DNA from: Streptomyces hydrogenans
GTDB taxonomy: Bacteria; Actinomycetota; Actinomycetes; Streptomycetales; Streptomycetaceae
Assembly: GCF_014656075.1 (NCBI RefSeq)
Contig: NZ_BNBS01000043.1
Coordinates: 1-64,000 of the forward strand
Direction: 5' to 3'
Length of the DNA stretch: 64,000 nt
Shown: positions 1 to 8,606 of the stretch, one piece after another
Layout of the letters: every line of letters starts with the position of its first letter
Position numbering within the stretch: position 1 is the first letter of the stretch
Notes under the pieces: generated by a model
Database searches by the model: none
Told to the model about the DNA's origin: nothing
What the model saw: the letters and a program-made list of their open reading frames with translations, nothing else
Translations under genes and position numbers: made by a program

Positions 1-1364
1 GCCGGCACCCGACAGGAGGGAGGCGAGGCCGGCGCGGGCGGCCGCGACGGGGACTCCGGCGGCGCGGGCGGGGCGGCGGGCGGCAGCGGCGGTACGGGCG
101 GGGCCTGCACGTTCCCCTCCACGTCCGCGTCCTTCAGCTTCCGCTTCGCCTTCGGCGGCGCCAACTTCATCGTTCCGGGGGCCTCTTCGTCCTCGGCGGG
201 CGCGAAACCGGCGGGCAGCGGAGGGACGGCCGTGGCGCCGGGCCGCTCCGCGCTCTCCGCGACGGGGGCCGGGACGGCCGGTGCGGGGGCCCGGTCCGGG
301 ACGGGGGCAGGCTGAGGGGCGGGGGCCGGAGCCGGCTCGGAGAGCGGGACCGGGGCGGGACTCGGCGTACGGACCGGTTCCCCACCCTCGGCGGAAGGCG
401 CGCCCGGGTCGACGGCCACGGCCATGACGGGTACAGGAGCAGGAGCACTCGCCGCAGGAGCGGAGACCACCTGCGCGGGAACCGCCACCGGAGCCGAGAT
501 CGGAGCAGAAACCGGAACCGGACCGGACACGGGCGCCGGAGTGGGGCCCGGCACCGGAGCCGTACCCGCCCCCGGCACCGACACCGCCACCGCCGCGCCC
601 ACAGACCGAGGTTCCGCCACGGCCGGGACGGCCGTCTCGCCCCCCGTCGCCAGGAACAGGCACTGGGGGGACAGGGTGCGGGCGGCCGCCTCCGCGTGGA
701 GGGCGGCGAAGGAAGGGCGGGCGCCGGCGCGCCACTGGTCGGCCCAGGCGCGGAGGTAGTCGGGGGCGGCGAGGTCGCCGCGGCGCGGGGGCGCGCCGAC
801 CCGGGCGTAGAGGGTGGGGGCGGGGACGAGGCGGAGGAGGTCCGGGGCGGCGGCCAGGCGGGTCCACGCCTCCGGGTCGGCGACCAGGTCCGCGACCACC
901 GTGGTCGTCCCGGCCGGGCGGGACGCCGCCGCCTCCGCGAGCCAGTGCCAGGGCAGGGCCGTGTAGCGGAGGGCCGCCGAGGTGCTGCGGGCGAGGGCGA
1001 GGTGGGGCAACTGCTGGCGGCGGTCCAGGTGCAGCTGGCCCGCGAGGTAGAGGACCAGCGGGCCCGGGCTCTGCGCGGCGGCCCGCAGCCGGGTGAGGAC
1101 GGTCTGCGGGTCGACGGGGTCGGCGAGTTCGACGAGCGTCGCGGTCGCCGTCCCGGTGAGGACGCCGGGCGGCACCGCCGCGAGCGAGGGCAGCACGGAG
1201 ACCGCGTCCATCGCCCGGCCGCGCCCCGCGGGCGCCGCCGCGAGCAGCACGGCCGTGCCCGCCGCCGCGGGCGCGCCCGCGCTCGCCGGGCCCGAAGTCA
1301 CCGCCGCCTCCCCCGTGTCCGTACCCACCGTGCCGGCCGTACCGTTCACCTCGTCGCTCACCAC
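1..1364 (-). CDS. Pro/Ala-rich protein of unknown function (C-terminus beyond window)
   Basis: The minus frame is open from a tandem GTG-GTG start (1364 or 1361) to the window edge, so the 3' end is missing. About the first 230 residues look globular, with hydrophobic strand-like stretches such as GPLVLYLAGQ and TTTVVADLV. They are followed by about 200 residues of low-complexity Pro/Ala/Val sequence (repeated APVPVS-type motifs). A short basic segment (KLAPPKAKRKLKDADVEG) and another Pro-rich tail follow. I recognise no family. The layout, a folded N-terminal domain with a long disordered linker, suggests a scaffold or surface-associated protein, but that is a guess. No clear ribosome binding site precedes the start. 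It is divergent from the SpoIIE-type phosphatase gene. Confidence 0.6.
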   Translation of the reverse strand, partial: MVSDEVNGTAGTVGTDTGEAAVTSGPASAGAPAAAGTAVLLAAAPAGRGRAMDAVSVLPSLAAVPPGVLTGTATATLVELADPVDPQTVLTRLRAAAQSPGPLVLYLAGQLHLDRRQQLPHLALARSTSAALRYTALPWHWLAEAAASRPAGTTTVVADLVADPEAWTRLAAAPDLLRLVPAPTLYARVGAPPRRGDLAAPDYLRAWADQWRAGARPSFAALHAEAAARTLSPQCLFLATGGETAVPAVAEPRSVGAAVAVSVPGAGTAPVPGPTPAPVSGPVPVSAPISAPVAVPAQVVSAPAASAPAPVPVMAVAVDPGAPSAEGGEPVRTPSPAPVPLSEPAPAPAPQPAPVPDRAPAPAVPAPVAESAERPGATAVPPLPAGFAPAEDEEAPGTMKLAPPKAKRKLKDADVEGNVQAPPVPPLPPAAPPAPPESPSRPPAPASPPSCRVP

Positions 1365-1540
1365 ACGTGCACCGTAACCCGTTGTGTCGCGGCCGATGAC
1401 GGCCGGGCCTCAGGCATATGCCAGAAGCACCACCGGATCGAGTGTTGCCAAATCCCTTACGGCCACTCGGACCCTGTGCCACAGTCGTCTCCAGGCCCGT
1501 TCCGACACGGGCCCGCGCCGCGCCTGTATCGGAGTACGAC

Positions 1541-3058
1541 ATGCCGTCCCCTCTGTTCGCGGACCGTCCCGCCCAGCCTCCCGAGCCGGGTGCGGTGGAC
1601 GCGCTGATCTCGCAGGCGAGTCGCCTGCGCGGTGAGGTCGACGCCGTCCGCCGGGACGCCGCCGCCCACGAGGACGATCCCCGGCAGCGCTGGCAGCGCG
1701 CCCTCTGCGATCTGGCGATGCATCAGCTCGACGACCTGCGCGCACAGTTCGGGCAGCTGCGCGACGGCGCCCCGGCGGTGACCCTCCCCGCCGGGCAGGA
1801 CTCCGCGGACCCGGGCATCGCGCGCGAGGACGCCGCGCCCGAGGAGGACGGATCCTTCTTCGACGGTTCGTTCACCAGCGACGCCGGCGCGGCCTACGGC
1901 GAGGCCCCGGTCCGCACCGGATCCCTCCTCACCCGTGTCGGCAGCGCCGAGTGGAACCTGCTGACCGACGAGGTGAGCTGGTCCGAGGAGCTGTTCCAGA
2001 TCTTCGGCCGCTCCCGCGAGCAGGGCCCGATGTCGCTCGACGAGATGCCGACCGTGGTCCACACCGAGGACCAGCCGCGGCTCCAGGCGATGGTGACGGA
2101 CTGCCTGATCGACGGGAAGCCGATCGACGGCGAGTTCCGCATCGTCCGCACGGACGCGAAGGTCCGGGCCGTGCACATGACCGGCGAGCCGGTGCTCGAC
2201 GCCGACGGCTGCACGGCCTCCATGTGGGCCGTCTTGAGGGACGTCAGCGAACTGCGCCGCAGCGAACGGGCCGTCCGCGAGAGCCGCGACCGCCTGGAGC
2301 ACAGCCGCCAGGTCGAGCGCACCGAGCGCCGGGTCGCCGTCGAACTCCAGGAGGCGGTCCTGCCGCCCTGGCGCGGCTCGCTCCGCTTCGCCCACGACGG
2401 CCCGGCCCCGCTCGACGTCGCCGGCCACTACCTCCCGGCCGCCTCCACCGGCCTGATCGGCGGCGACTGGTACGACGCGCTCGCGCTGCCCGCGGGCGAC
2501 GCCCTCCTCACCGTCGGCGACCTGACGGGCCACGGCGTCGCCGCGACGTCCTCGATGGCGATGCTGCTCGGCGCGCTGCGCGGCATGGCCGTCGCCGGCA
2601 TCCGGCCCGGCGCCCTCATGGGCCACCTCAACCAGCTCCTGGAGAGCTCCGGCCAGCCCGCGCTCGGCAGCGCGATGTGCTGCCGCTACGACCCCGTGGC
2701 GCAGACCCTCACCTGGGCGCAGGCCGGCCACCCCGCCCCGCTGCTCTTCCGCGGCGGGACGGGCCGGCAGCTGCGCCGCCCGGAGGGCGTGCTCCTCGGG
2801 GCGACGCCGAGGATCGCGTACGAGGAGACCGAGACCCGCCTCCTCCCAGGCGACGTGCTCGTGCTGCACACCGACGGACTGACCCGGGCGGCGGGGGCAC
2901 TCGACGACGAGACCGGACTCGCCCGGCTGATCGCCCTCGCCCCCCGCCTCGCGGAGGCCCGGGACGCGCAGGAGTGCCTGCGGTCCGTCCTGGAGGAGTT
3001 CGGCGAGGAGGCACGCGAGGACGACGCCTGTCTGATGGTCGTCCGCGTCGGCTCCTGA
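1541..3058 (+). CDS. PAS domain-containing SpoIIE-family (PP2C-type) serine phosphatase
   Basis: A soluble 505-residue signalling protein. The N-terminal ~120 residues are acidic and variable. A PAS fold follows (about 130-250; SAEWNLLTDEVSW and LRDVSELRRSERAV are typical), then a short coiled-coil and a SpoIIE/PP2C catalytic domain. Metal-binding motifs are GGDWYD (about 306-311), DLTGHG (about 327-332) and the C-terminal EDDACLMVVRV. Such enzymes dephosphorylate anti-sigma-factor antagonists (BldG/RsbV type) and are abundant in Streptomyces; the PAS domain should sense a signal or ligand. ATG 1541 is chosen because GGAG lies 6 nt upstream; the frame is open further 5' but without conserved sequence. 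No anti-sigma partner is adjacent, so its target is unknown. Confidence 0.9.
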   Translation: MPSPLFADRPAQPPEPGAVDALISQASRLRGEVDAVRRDAAAHEDDPRQRWQRALCDLAMHQLDDLRAQFGQLRDGAPAVTLPAGQDSADPGIAREDAAPEEDGSFFDGSFTSDAGAAYGEAPVRTGSLLTRVGSAEWNLLTDEVSWSEELFQIFGRSREQGPMSLDEMPTVVHTEDQPRLQAMVTDCLIDGKPIDGEFRIVRTDAKVRAVHMTGEPVLDADGCTASMWAVLRDVSELRRSERAVRESRDRLEHSRQVERTERRVAVELQEAVLPPWRGSLRFAHDGPAPLDVAGHYLPAASTGLIGGDWYDALALPAGDALLTVGDLTGHGVAATSSMAMLLGALRGMAVAGIRPGALMGHLNQLLESSGQPALGSAMCCRYDPVAQTLTWAQAGHPAPLLFRGGTGRQLRRPEGVLLGATPRIAYEETETRLLPGDVLVLHTDGLTRAAGALDDETGLARLIALAPRLAEARDAQECLRSVLEEFGEEAREDDACLMVVRVGS

Positions 3059-3266
3059 GCCGGTGCGCGTTCCCGGGGCGCCGCACGTCCCGCGGGCGGC
3101 GTGCGTCCGCCCGCCGGCGTCGGTCCGCGTGACCGCGTCGGTTCTCCGGGCTGCCCGGCCGCGCTGACCCCAGGGCGCGCGACATCCCGCGCGGGGCAGG
3201 CCGGAGCCCGGTCCCGTACGTCCTCGTGTCCGTGCGCGTGCCGCTTCCCGGGGTCGTGCCCCCGTC

Positions 3267-4757
3267 TCAGACCTGACCCGTTCTCGGGGCCTCCGGCGAG
3301 CGGGGCAGCTCCACCTCCAGCTCGGCGCGCAGGTCCTCGATCTTCGAGTAGCCCGCGTACTGGCCGGTGAGCCGGTACATCTCGCGCAGCCGGTGCCAGG
3401 TGCGGTGCGAGGAGGTCTCGCCCATGGAGATCAGGGCGAGCCGGGCGTAGCGGTCCGCCTGCTCAGGGTCGTCGGCAATGAAGCAGGCCGAGGCCATCGA
3501 GATGTGGTCGAAGAGCTTCGAGCGGTCGTGCCCGTCGCGCCGCAGGTCCAGGGCGAGCTTCGCGTGGTGCTGCGCGGTGGCCGCCGCCGCCGGGTCGTGG
3601 TCGGCGAGCGTGCGGTAGGCGAGGGCCTGCATGCCGTGCATGTCGGCCTCGTCGAAGCTCTGCATCCAGCTCGGCGTCTCGTCGGCCTTGTCGGAGACGA
3701 AGAGGTCCTCGGCCTCGCCCAGGGTGCGGCGCATCGCCTGGCCCCGTCCCATCGACGCCTGCGCCCACGCCTCGATGGTGTGGAACATCGCCTGGGTGCG
3801 CGGCAACAACCGCTCTCCCGCACCGGACTTGGCGAGCTCCATCAGATCGAGGGCGTCGTCGGGGCGGCCCAGGTGGACCATCTGACGGGCGGCGCGGGAG
3901 AGCGCCTCGCCGGCGCGCGGCCGGTCGCCGCTCTCGCGGGCCGCGTGCGCGGCGATGAGGAAGTAGCGCTGCGCGGTGGGTTCGAGGCCCACGTCGTGGG
4001 ACATCCAGCCGGCCAGGACGGCCAGGTTGGCGGCGACGTCCCACAGCCGGCGCTGGAGGTGGTCGGCGTGGCGGTAGGCGAGCATGCCGCCGACCTCGTT
4101 GAGCTGGCCCACCACCGCCTTGCGCTGGAGGCCGCCGCCCCGGGAGGCGTCCCAGGCGCGGAAGATCTTCACCGACTGCTCCAGCGCCTCGATCTCCTCC
4201 GAGCCGATGGGGGCGGCCTCGTAGCGGTCGAAGCCGGCGGGGTCGGCGTGGTACGGATCGGTGGCGCGGGGCGCCGCGGCGGGGCGGGAGGGCTCGGTCC
4301 TGAGCCAGTCGTTCAGGGAGCTGTTGAGTGCGGAGCCGGCGGTGAGCGCGATGCCCGCGCCCATCAGGCCGCGTCGGTTGAGCATGAGGTCCATTCCCGT
4401 GAATTCGGTGAGGACCGCAGCCGTACGGTCGGGAGCCCAGGGCATTCCGTCAGGGTTCTCGTCCTTGTTCCTGACGGCCTGCCGCGTTCCGGCACGCCCG
4501 CGTCGTACGAACCCGAGGTCCTCGATGGTCACGACACGACCGAGTCGCTCGGTGAACAGGGCGGCCAGCACCCGGGGTACGGGATCGCGCGGGGTCTCTC
4601 CCCTGTCGATCCAGCGCCGCACCCGCGAGGTGTCGGTCGAGAGCTGGGGGTGGCCCATGGCCGCCGCCTGCCGGTTGACCAGTCTCGCGAGTTCGCCCTT
4701 GGACCAGCCGGCGAGGCCGAAGAGGTCCGCCAGGCGGGTGTTGGTCTGTCCTGTCAC
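3267..4757 (-). CDS. NsdA/NsdB-family TPR-like regulator
   Basis: Of 496 residues. NsdA and NsdB are Streptomyces proteins whose loss raises antibiotic production and, for NsdA, sporulation. The N-terminus has the family's helix-turn-helix-like block (GWSKGELARLVNRQ, then TDTSRVRRWIDRGE and PRVLAALFTERLGR, within the first ~75 residues). A short hydrophobic stretch near LMLNRRGLMGAGIALTAG follows, then TPR-like helical repeats to the C-terminus (for example GRPDDALDLMELAK). From memory the N-terminus resembles the NsdB type more than the NsdA type, so I give no symbol. GTG 4757 follows a GGGGG ribosome binding site. It is divergent from the kinase-like gene and convergent with the SpoIIE phosphatase. 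The shared upstream region is dense in palindromes. Confidence 0.85.
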   Translation of the reverse strand: MTGQTNTRLADLFGLAGWSKGELARLVNRQAAAMGHPQLSTDTSRVRRWIDRGETPRDPVPRVLAALFTERLGRVVTIEDLGFVRRGRAGTRQAVRNKDENPDGMPWAPDRTAAVLTEFTGMDLMLNRRGLMGAGIALTAGSALNSSLNDWLRTEPSRPAAAPRATDPYHADPAGFDRYEAAPIGSEEIEALEQSVKIFRAWDASRGGGLQRKAVVGQLNEVGGMLAYRHADHLQRRLWDVAANLAVLAGWMSHDVGLEPTAQRYFLIAAHAARESGDRPRAGEALSRAARQMVHLGRPDDALDLMELAKSGAGERLLPRTQAMFHTIEAWAQASMGRGQAMRRTLGEAEDLFVSDKADETPSWMQSFDEADMHGMQALAYRTLADHDPAAAATAQHHAKLALDLRRDGHDRSKLFDHISMASACFIADDPEQADRYARLALISMGETSSHRTWHRLREMYRLTGQYAGYSKIEDLRAELEVELPRSPEAPRTGQV

Positions 4758-4785
4758 GTCTAAGCCCCCAGGTTCTCGGCTGAGT

Positions 4786-4839
4786 TGACAGTAGCCCGCT
4801 GTCATAGGGCTGGCGACTATTCGCCAGGGTTCGCCAGGG
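4786..4839. promoter_or_regulatory. Palindrome-rich control region between the nsd-like and kinase-like genes
   Basis: Two adjacent dyads lie 29-70 bp upstream of the NsdA/B-family gene. The first is TGACAGTAGCCCGCTGTCA (4786-4804; arms TGACAG/CTGTCA). The second is a perfect 18-bp palindrome, CTGGCGACTATTCGCCAG (4810-4827). The half-site TCGCCAGGGT is then repeated in tandem (4821-4830 and 4831-4840). This looks like a multi-site operator for the divergent pair. The binding protein is unknown; autoregulation by the NsdA/B protein is one possibility. Confidence 0.45.
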
Positions 4840-4993
4840 TGCGCTCGATGTTCCGCCACCCGCGCGCGGGTGTCAGGTAGGTATGCGCCACCCCGCCCCG
4901 TCGACCGGCCCTCATTTTCCCCAGGGTGCGGACCGGGGGCGGGCGGGGGCGACGCACGAAGTACGCCGGACCACGAAGGGATCTGTCACCTCC

Positions 4994-6127
4994 ATGTACA
5001 CAGCATCGTCCGCCGTGTCCGCCCCGCCCCGGCCGCAGACCCGCCTGGTGCAGGCCGGCGGACCGTACCTCGCCCCCGCCCCGCGGGCCGCGCGTCCGCG
5101 GTCCTGGGCGGCGGGGACCGGCACCGGATTCGGCACCCAGGTCAGCGGCCGGATCGACCTCTCCGGTCCGCAGGGGGCGCAGCTCAAGGTCGCCATCGCC
5201 GCGGTCCAGCGGATCTGCCCGGAGTTCAACCCGGTGCAGGTGCTGCGGCGCAGCGGCCGGTCCGTCCTGATCGTCGGGACGACCGGACGCACGACGGCGG
5301 TGGCGAAGTGTTTACTGGACCACTCCCCCGCGTGGGTCGAGCGGTTCCGGCACGAGATAGCTTCCTACCGCTCCTTCGTACGCCACCGCCCGCCGGTGCG
5401 CGCGCCGCGGCTGATCGCCGCGGACCCGGAGAACTGCACGCTGGTGATCGAGCGGATGCCCGGGCGGGCCGCGGCCCTCTCGCGCCACCCCGTGGAGGCC
5501 CCGCCGCGGGCCGACGTCCGGGCGGCGCTGGGTGCGATCGCCCGGCTGAACGCCTGGCGGCCGCCGGCCGGGACCTTCGACGCGCCGCTCGACTACGGCA
5601 CGCGGATCGCGCGCTACCACGAGCTGGGTCTGTTCACCGACCGGGACCGCGACGACCTGCAGAAGCTCCTGCACGGCCTGGCCCACGCGGGCGGGCGGCA
5701 GGGCATGGGGCAGTTCTGTCACGGTGACGCCCTGCTCTCCAACATCCTCCTCTCCCCCGCCGGTCCCGTCCTGGTCGACTGGGAGCACGCGGGCTGGTAC
5801 CTGCCCGGCTACGACCTGGCGACGCTGTGGGCGGTGCTCGGTGACGCGCCGCTGGCGCGCCGCCAGATCAGCCAGATGGCACAGCAGCAGGGGCCTGCGG
5901 CCCGTGACGCCTTCCTGGTGAACCTGATGATCGTGCTGACGCGGGAGATCCGCACGTACGAGACGGCCGTGCAGCGGACCATCAAGGAGGCCCCGCCGGC
6001 GGGTTCGGTGCCGGTGGTCTCGGGGGCACTCGCTCCCGGGGAGGAACAGCGGCTGCTGCTGAGGCGGCTGCACGACGACTGCGCCATGGCACGGCGGGCC
6101 GTGCGCGCGGCGGTGGGGACGCGCTGA
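4994..6127 (+). CDS. Aminoglycoside phosphotransferase/choline kinase-fold protein with a TTA codon
   Basis: A 377-residue cytosolic protein with the APH/protein-kinase-like fold. A nucleotide-binding N-lobe (VLIVGTTGRTTAVAKCLLD) leads to the catalytic loop FCHGDALLSNILL (HGD..L.N, the Brenner motif) and the metal-binding segment VDWEHAGWY. Family members phosphorylate small molecules, but this one sits beside an nsd-like regulator rather than a resistance or antibiotic cluster, so its substrate is unknown. I prefer ATG 4994 because MYTASSAVSAPPR resembles homologues; an in-frame ATG at 4883 would add a basic, non-conserved leader. Codon 107 (5312-5314) is TTA, the bldA leucine codon. A perfect hairpin closes the gene around its stop codon. 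Confidence 0.8.
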   Translation: MYTASSAVSAPPRPQTRLVQAGGPYLAPAPRAARPRSWAAGTGTGFGTQVSGRIDLSGPQGAQLKVAIAAVQRICPEFNPVQVLRRSGRSVLIVGTTGRTTAVAKCLLDHSPAWVERFRHEIASYRSFVRHRPPVRAPRLIAADPENCTLVIERMPGRAAALSRHPVEAPPRADVRAALGAIARLNAWRPPAGTFDAPLDYGTRIARYHELGLFTDRDRDDLQKLLHGLAHAGGRQGMGQFCHGDALLSNILLSPAGPVLVDWEHAGWYLPGYDLATLWAVLGDAPLARRQISQMAQQQGPAARDAFLVNLMIVLTREIRTYETAVQRTIKEAPPAGSVPVVSGALAPGEEQRLLLRRLHDDCAMARRAVRAAVGTR

Positions 6128-6140
6128 GCGTCCCCACCGC
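6110..6140 (+). terminator. 13-bp perfect hairpin enclosing the kinase stop codon
   Basis: GCGGTGGGGACGC (6110-6122) pairs perfectly with GCGTCCCCACCGC (6128-6140) around the loop GCTGA, which contains the TGA stop codon. No T-tract follows, which is usual for Streptomyces intrinsic terminators. The next gene on this strand starts 350 nt downstream. Confidence 0.6.
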
Positions 6141-6407
6141 GAGACGGGGGTGTGCGCCGCGCACCCGGTGCCGACACACCGGGAGTGCGGCGCTTCGCCG
6201 TGTCCGGAGCGCCCGCGGGTGCCTTCCGGGCCGGTGGCGGGCGACCGTCCCCCGCGGGTTTCCGGCGCGTGCCGGGAGCGGTGGCGGCAGGCCTCAGTGG
6301 TCGAGACCACCGACGCGTCGCCGGTGGGCGGGCCGTCACCGCGAAAGTCGCCCCGTTCGGACCGCACGACCGCGCTGACGTGGGAACTCGCCCCGATGGA
6401 GGGGTGA

Positions 6408-6436
6408 TTGACGGATGGTCCGGGAGCGGCTACCCC
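6408..6436 (+). promoter_or_regulatory. Candidate vegetative promoter of the secreted amidase gene
   Basis: TTGACG (6408-6413) is followed after 17 nt by TACCCC (6431-6436). This would give a leader of about 50 nt before the TTG start at 6492. The -35 is close to consensus but the -10 lacks the final T. The rest of the 6141-6491 intergenic stretch shows nothing else I can support. Confidence 0.35.
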
Positions 6437-6491
6437 TGTACGGGTTCGGTACCGCACGCCCCCGTGTCACCCCCCGTCCCTGGAGGCCGCC

Positions 6492-8447
6492 TTGCTCCGT
6501 ACCGCGTCCCGAGGTCGTGTGCTCTCCGTCGCCGCGTCCGCCGCCCTGCTCCTCCCGCTGCTGTCGGGCGCCCCGCCGGCCGGTGCCGACGTGCCGGTGG
6601 CGGACTCGCTCCAGCGCCAGTTCGCGGCGGCGGCCGAGCGCCACGGCGTGCCCGAGAGCGTGCTGCTCGCCGTCTCGTACCTCCAGTCGCGCTGGGACGG
6701 GCACGCCGGCGCGCCCAGTGTGACCGGGGGCTACGGTCCGATGCACCTCACGGACACGGCCACGGCGCTGGCCCGTTCCGTGCCGCACCACTCGGAGGAC
6801 GGCGAGGACGCGCGCGGTGACGACTCCCGGCCCGCCCGGACCGGGGCCGGGGCCGCCGTCGACCCGCCGTCGCCGGAGGAGCTGCCCGCTCGGCTGCGGA
6901 CCCTGGAGCGGGCCTCGTCGCTCTCCGGGATCCCGGCGGAGGAGCTGCGGAGCTCGACGGCGGCGAACATCGAGGGCGGCGCGGCGCTGCTCGCGGCGGC
7001 CCAGCGGGAGGCCGGGCGGGCGCCGAGCGCGGACCCGGCCGACTGGTACGGGGCGGTGGCGCGCTACTCGGGCGCCGACGACACGGCCACGGCGGCGGCG
7101 TACGCCGACGACGTCTTCGCCGGCGTCCGGACCGGCGAGGCGCGGGTCACGGACAGCGGGCAGCGGGTGGCGCTGCCGGCCGCCCCGGCGGTGGCGCCGG
7201 ACACCGGGCAGGTGGCGGCGCTCGGGCTGCGCGCGCCGGCGCGCGGTCCGGTGGAGTGCCCGACGACGGTGGCGTGCGAGTGGATCCCGGCGCCGTACGA
7301 GGAGTTCGGCGACGGCGACTACGGCAACCACGACAAGGCGGACCGGCCGGTCTCGCAGAAGATCGACTACATCGTGGTGCACGACACCGAGGCCACCTGG
7401 GACGTCACCCTGAAGCTGGTGCAGGACCCGACGTACGTCTCCTGGCAGTACTCGCTCCGCTCCTCGGACGGGCACGTCGCCCAGCACCTGCCGCTGAAGG
7501 ACGTCGGCTGGCACGCGGGGAACTGGTACGTGAACGCCAAGTCGGTGGGCCTGGAGCACGAGGGCTTCCTGACGGCGCCGGACTCCTGGTACACGGAGGC
7601 GATGTACCGCAGCTCGGCCCGGCTCGTGCGGTACCTGGCGAAGCGGTACGACATCCCGCTGGACCGGCAGCACGTGATCGGGCACGACAACGTGCCGGGG
7701 ACGGTGACCTCGTCGATCCGCGGCATGCACACCGACCCGGGGCCGTACTGGGACTGGGCGCACTACTTCCGGCTGCTGGGCCGGCCGCTGACGCCGAGCG
7801 CGGGGCCGCGGGCCGGTGTGGTGACGATCCGCCCGGAGTACGGCGGGAACCGGCCGGTGTACACCGGGTGCGCGACGGCCGGGGAGGCGTGCGCGCCGCA
7901 CGGCAGCGGGGCCGTGCGCCTGCACACCGCGCCGAGCGCCGACGCGCCGCTGGTGAAGGACATCGGGCTGCGGCCCGGCGGGCAGGATTCGACGACCGGG
8001 GTCAACGACACGGGCGCGCGGGCGACGACGGGGCAGAGCTACGCGGTGGCGGAGCGCCGGGGCGACTGGACGGCGATCTGGTACCTGGGGCAGAAGGCGT
8101 GGTTCCACAACCCGGCGGCGGAGCCGACGGCGGTGGGGGCGCGGGGGCTGGTGCTCACGCCGCGGGAGGGTCTGGCGGAGGTGCCGGTCTACGGCCGGGC
8201 CTATCCGGAGGCGTCGGCGTACCCGGCGGGGGTGCCGGTGCAGGCGGTGTCGCCGCTGCCGTACCGGCTGCTCGCGGGGCAGACGTACGTGGTGGGGCAC
8301 AAGACGCCCGGCGAGTACTACTACGCACCGGTGTTCGACAGTACGAACCATCGGGTCGTGCGCGGCCAGGAGGAGTACTACCAGATCCAGTTCGGCCATC
8401 GGATCGCCTTTGTGAAGGCCGCTGACGTGCGGGTTTCCCAGGGCTGA
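6492..8447 (+). CDS. Secreted N-acetylmuramoyl-L-alanine amidase (Amidase_2/PGRP)
   Basis: A 651-residue secreted protein predicted to cleave the amide between N-acetylmuramic acid and L-alanine in peptidoglycan. It has a Sec signal peptide (basic RTASRGR, a hydrophobic core, then a likely cut after AGA before DVPVADS). A lytic-transglycosylase-like helical part follows (PESVLLAVSYLQSRWDG, NIEGGAALLAAAQR). The Amidase_2 domain (about residues 290-430) has VVHDTEATW and the C-terminal HTDPGPYWDW that carry the zinc ligands. The last ~180 residues are beta-rich and SH3-like and probably bind the cell wall. TTG 6492 is chosen because GGAGG lies 5 nt upstream and the signal peptide starts there; the open frame upstream lacks these features. 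Confidence 0.88.
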   Translation: MLRTASRGRVLSVAASAALLLPLLSGAPPAGADVPVADSLQRQFAAAAERHGVPESVLLAVSYLQSRWDGHAGAPSVTGGYGPMHLTDTATALARSVPHHSEDGEDARGDDSRPARTGAGAAVDPPSPEELPARLRTLERASSLSGIPAEELRSSTAANIEGGAALLAAAQREAGRAPSADPADWYGAVARYSGADDTATAAAYADDVFAGVRTGEARVTDSGQRVALPAAPAVAPDTGQVAALGLRAPARGPVECPTTVACEWIPAPYEEFGDGDYGNHDKADRPVSQKIDYIVVHDTEATWDVTLKLVQDPTYVSWQYSLRSSDGHVAQHLPLKDVGWHAGNWYVNAKSVGLEHEGFLTAPDSWYTEAMYRSSARLVRYLAKRYDIPLDRQHVIGHDNVPGTVTSSIRGMHTDPGPYWDWAHYFRLLGRPLTPSAGPRAGVVTIRPEYGGNRPVYTGCATAGEACAPHGSGAVRLHTAPSADAPLVKDIGLRPGGQDSTTGVNDTGARATTGQSYAVAERRGDWTAIWYLGQKAWFHNPAAEPTAVGARGLVLTPREGLAEVPVYGRAYPEASAYPAGVPVQAVSPLPYRLLAGQTYVVGHKTPGEYYYAPVFDSTNHRVVRGQEEYYQIQFGHRIAFVKAADVRVSQG

Positions 8448-8469
8448 GCGGGCTTGGCCGAAAGGTGCG

Positions 8470-8505
8470 GGGTGGCGTCGGGGTTCCCCTCCGGCGCCAC
8501 CCTTT
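8470..8505 (+). terminator. Rho-independent-type terminator after the amidase gene
   Basis: GGGTGGCG (8470-8477) pairs with CGCCACCC (8495-8502), with further inner GGGG/CCCC pairing, followed by TTT. It lies 23 nt after the amidase stop and separates it from the geosmin synthase gene. Confidence 0.65.
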
Positions 8506-8606
8506 CCTGTGCTCATACGACTATTCCTGAGCGCGGGTTCTCCCCCCGGGGCAGGGGTAAGGCTGGGCCGGAACGCCACCCCTCCACCGGAAAGGCCCGC
8601 CCGCAC

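Noticed and set aside
424..1607. Long plus-strand open frames opposite the Pro/Ala-rich protein
   Set aside because: Composition is that of antisense GC-rich coding DNA (Gly/Arg/Ala only). The minus frame has hydrophobic strands and continues across the window edge.
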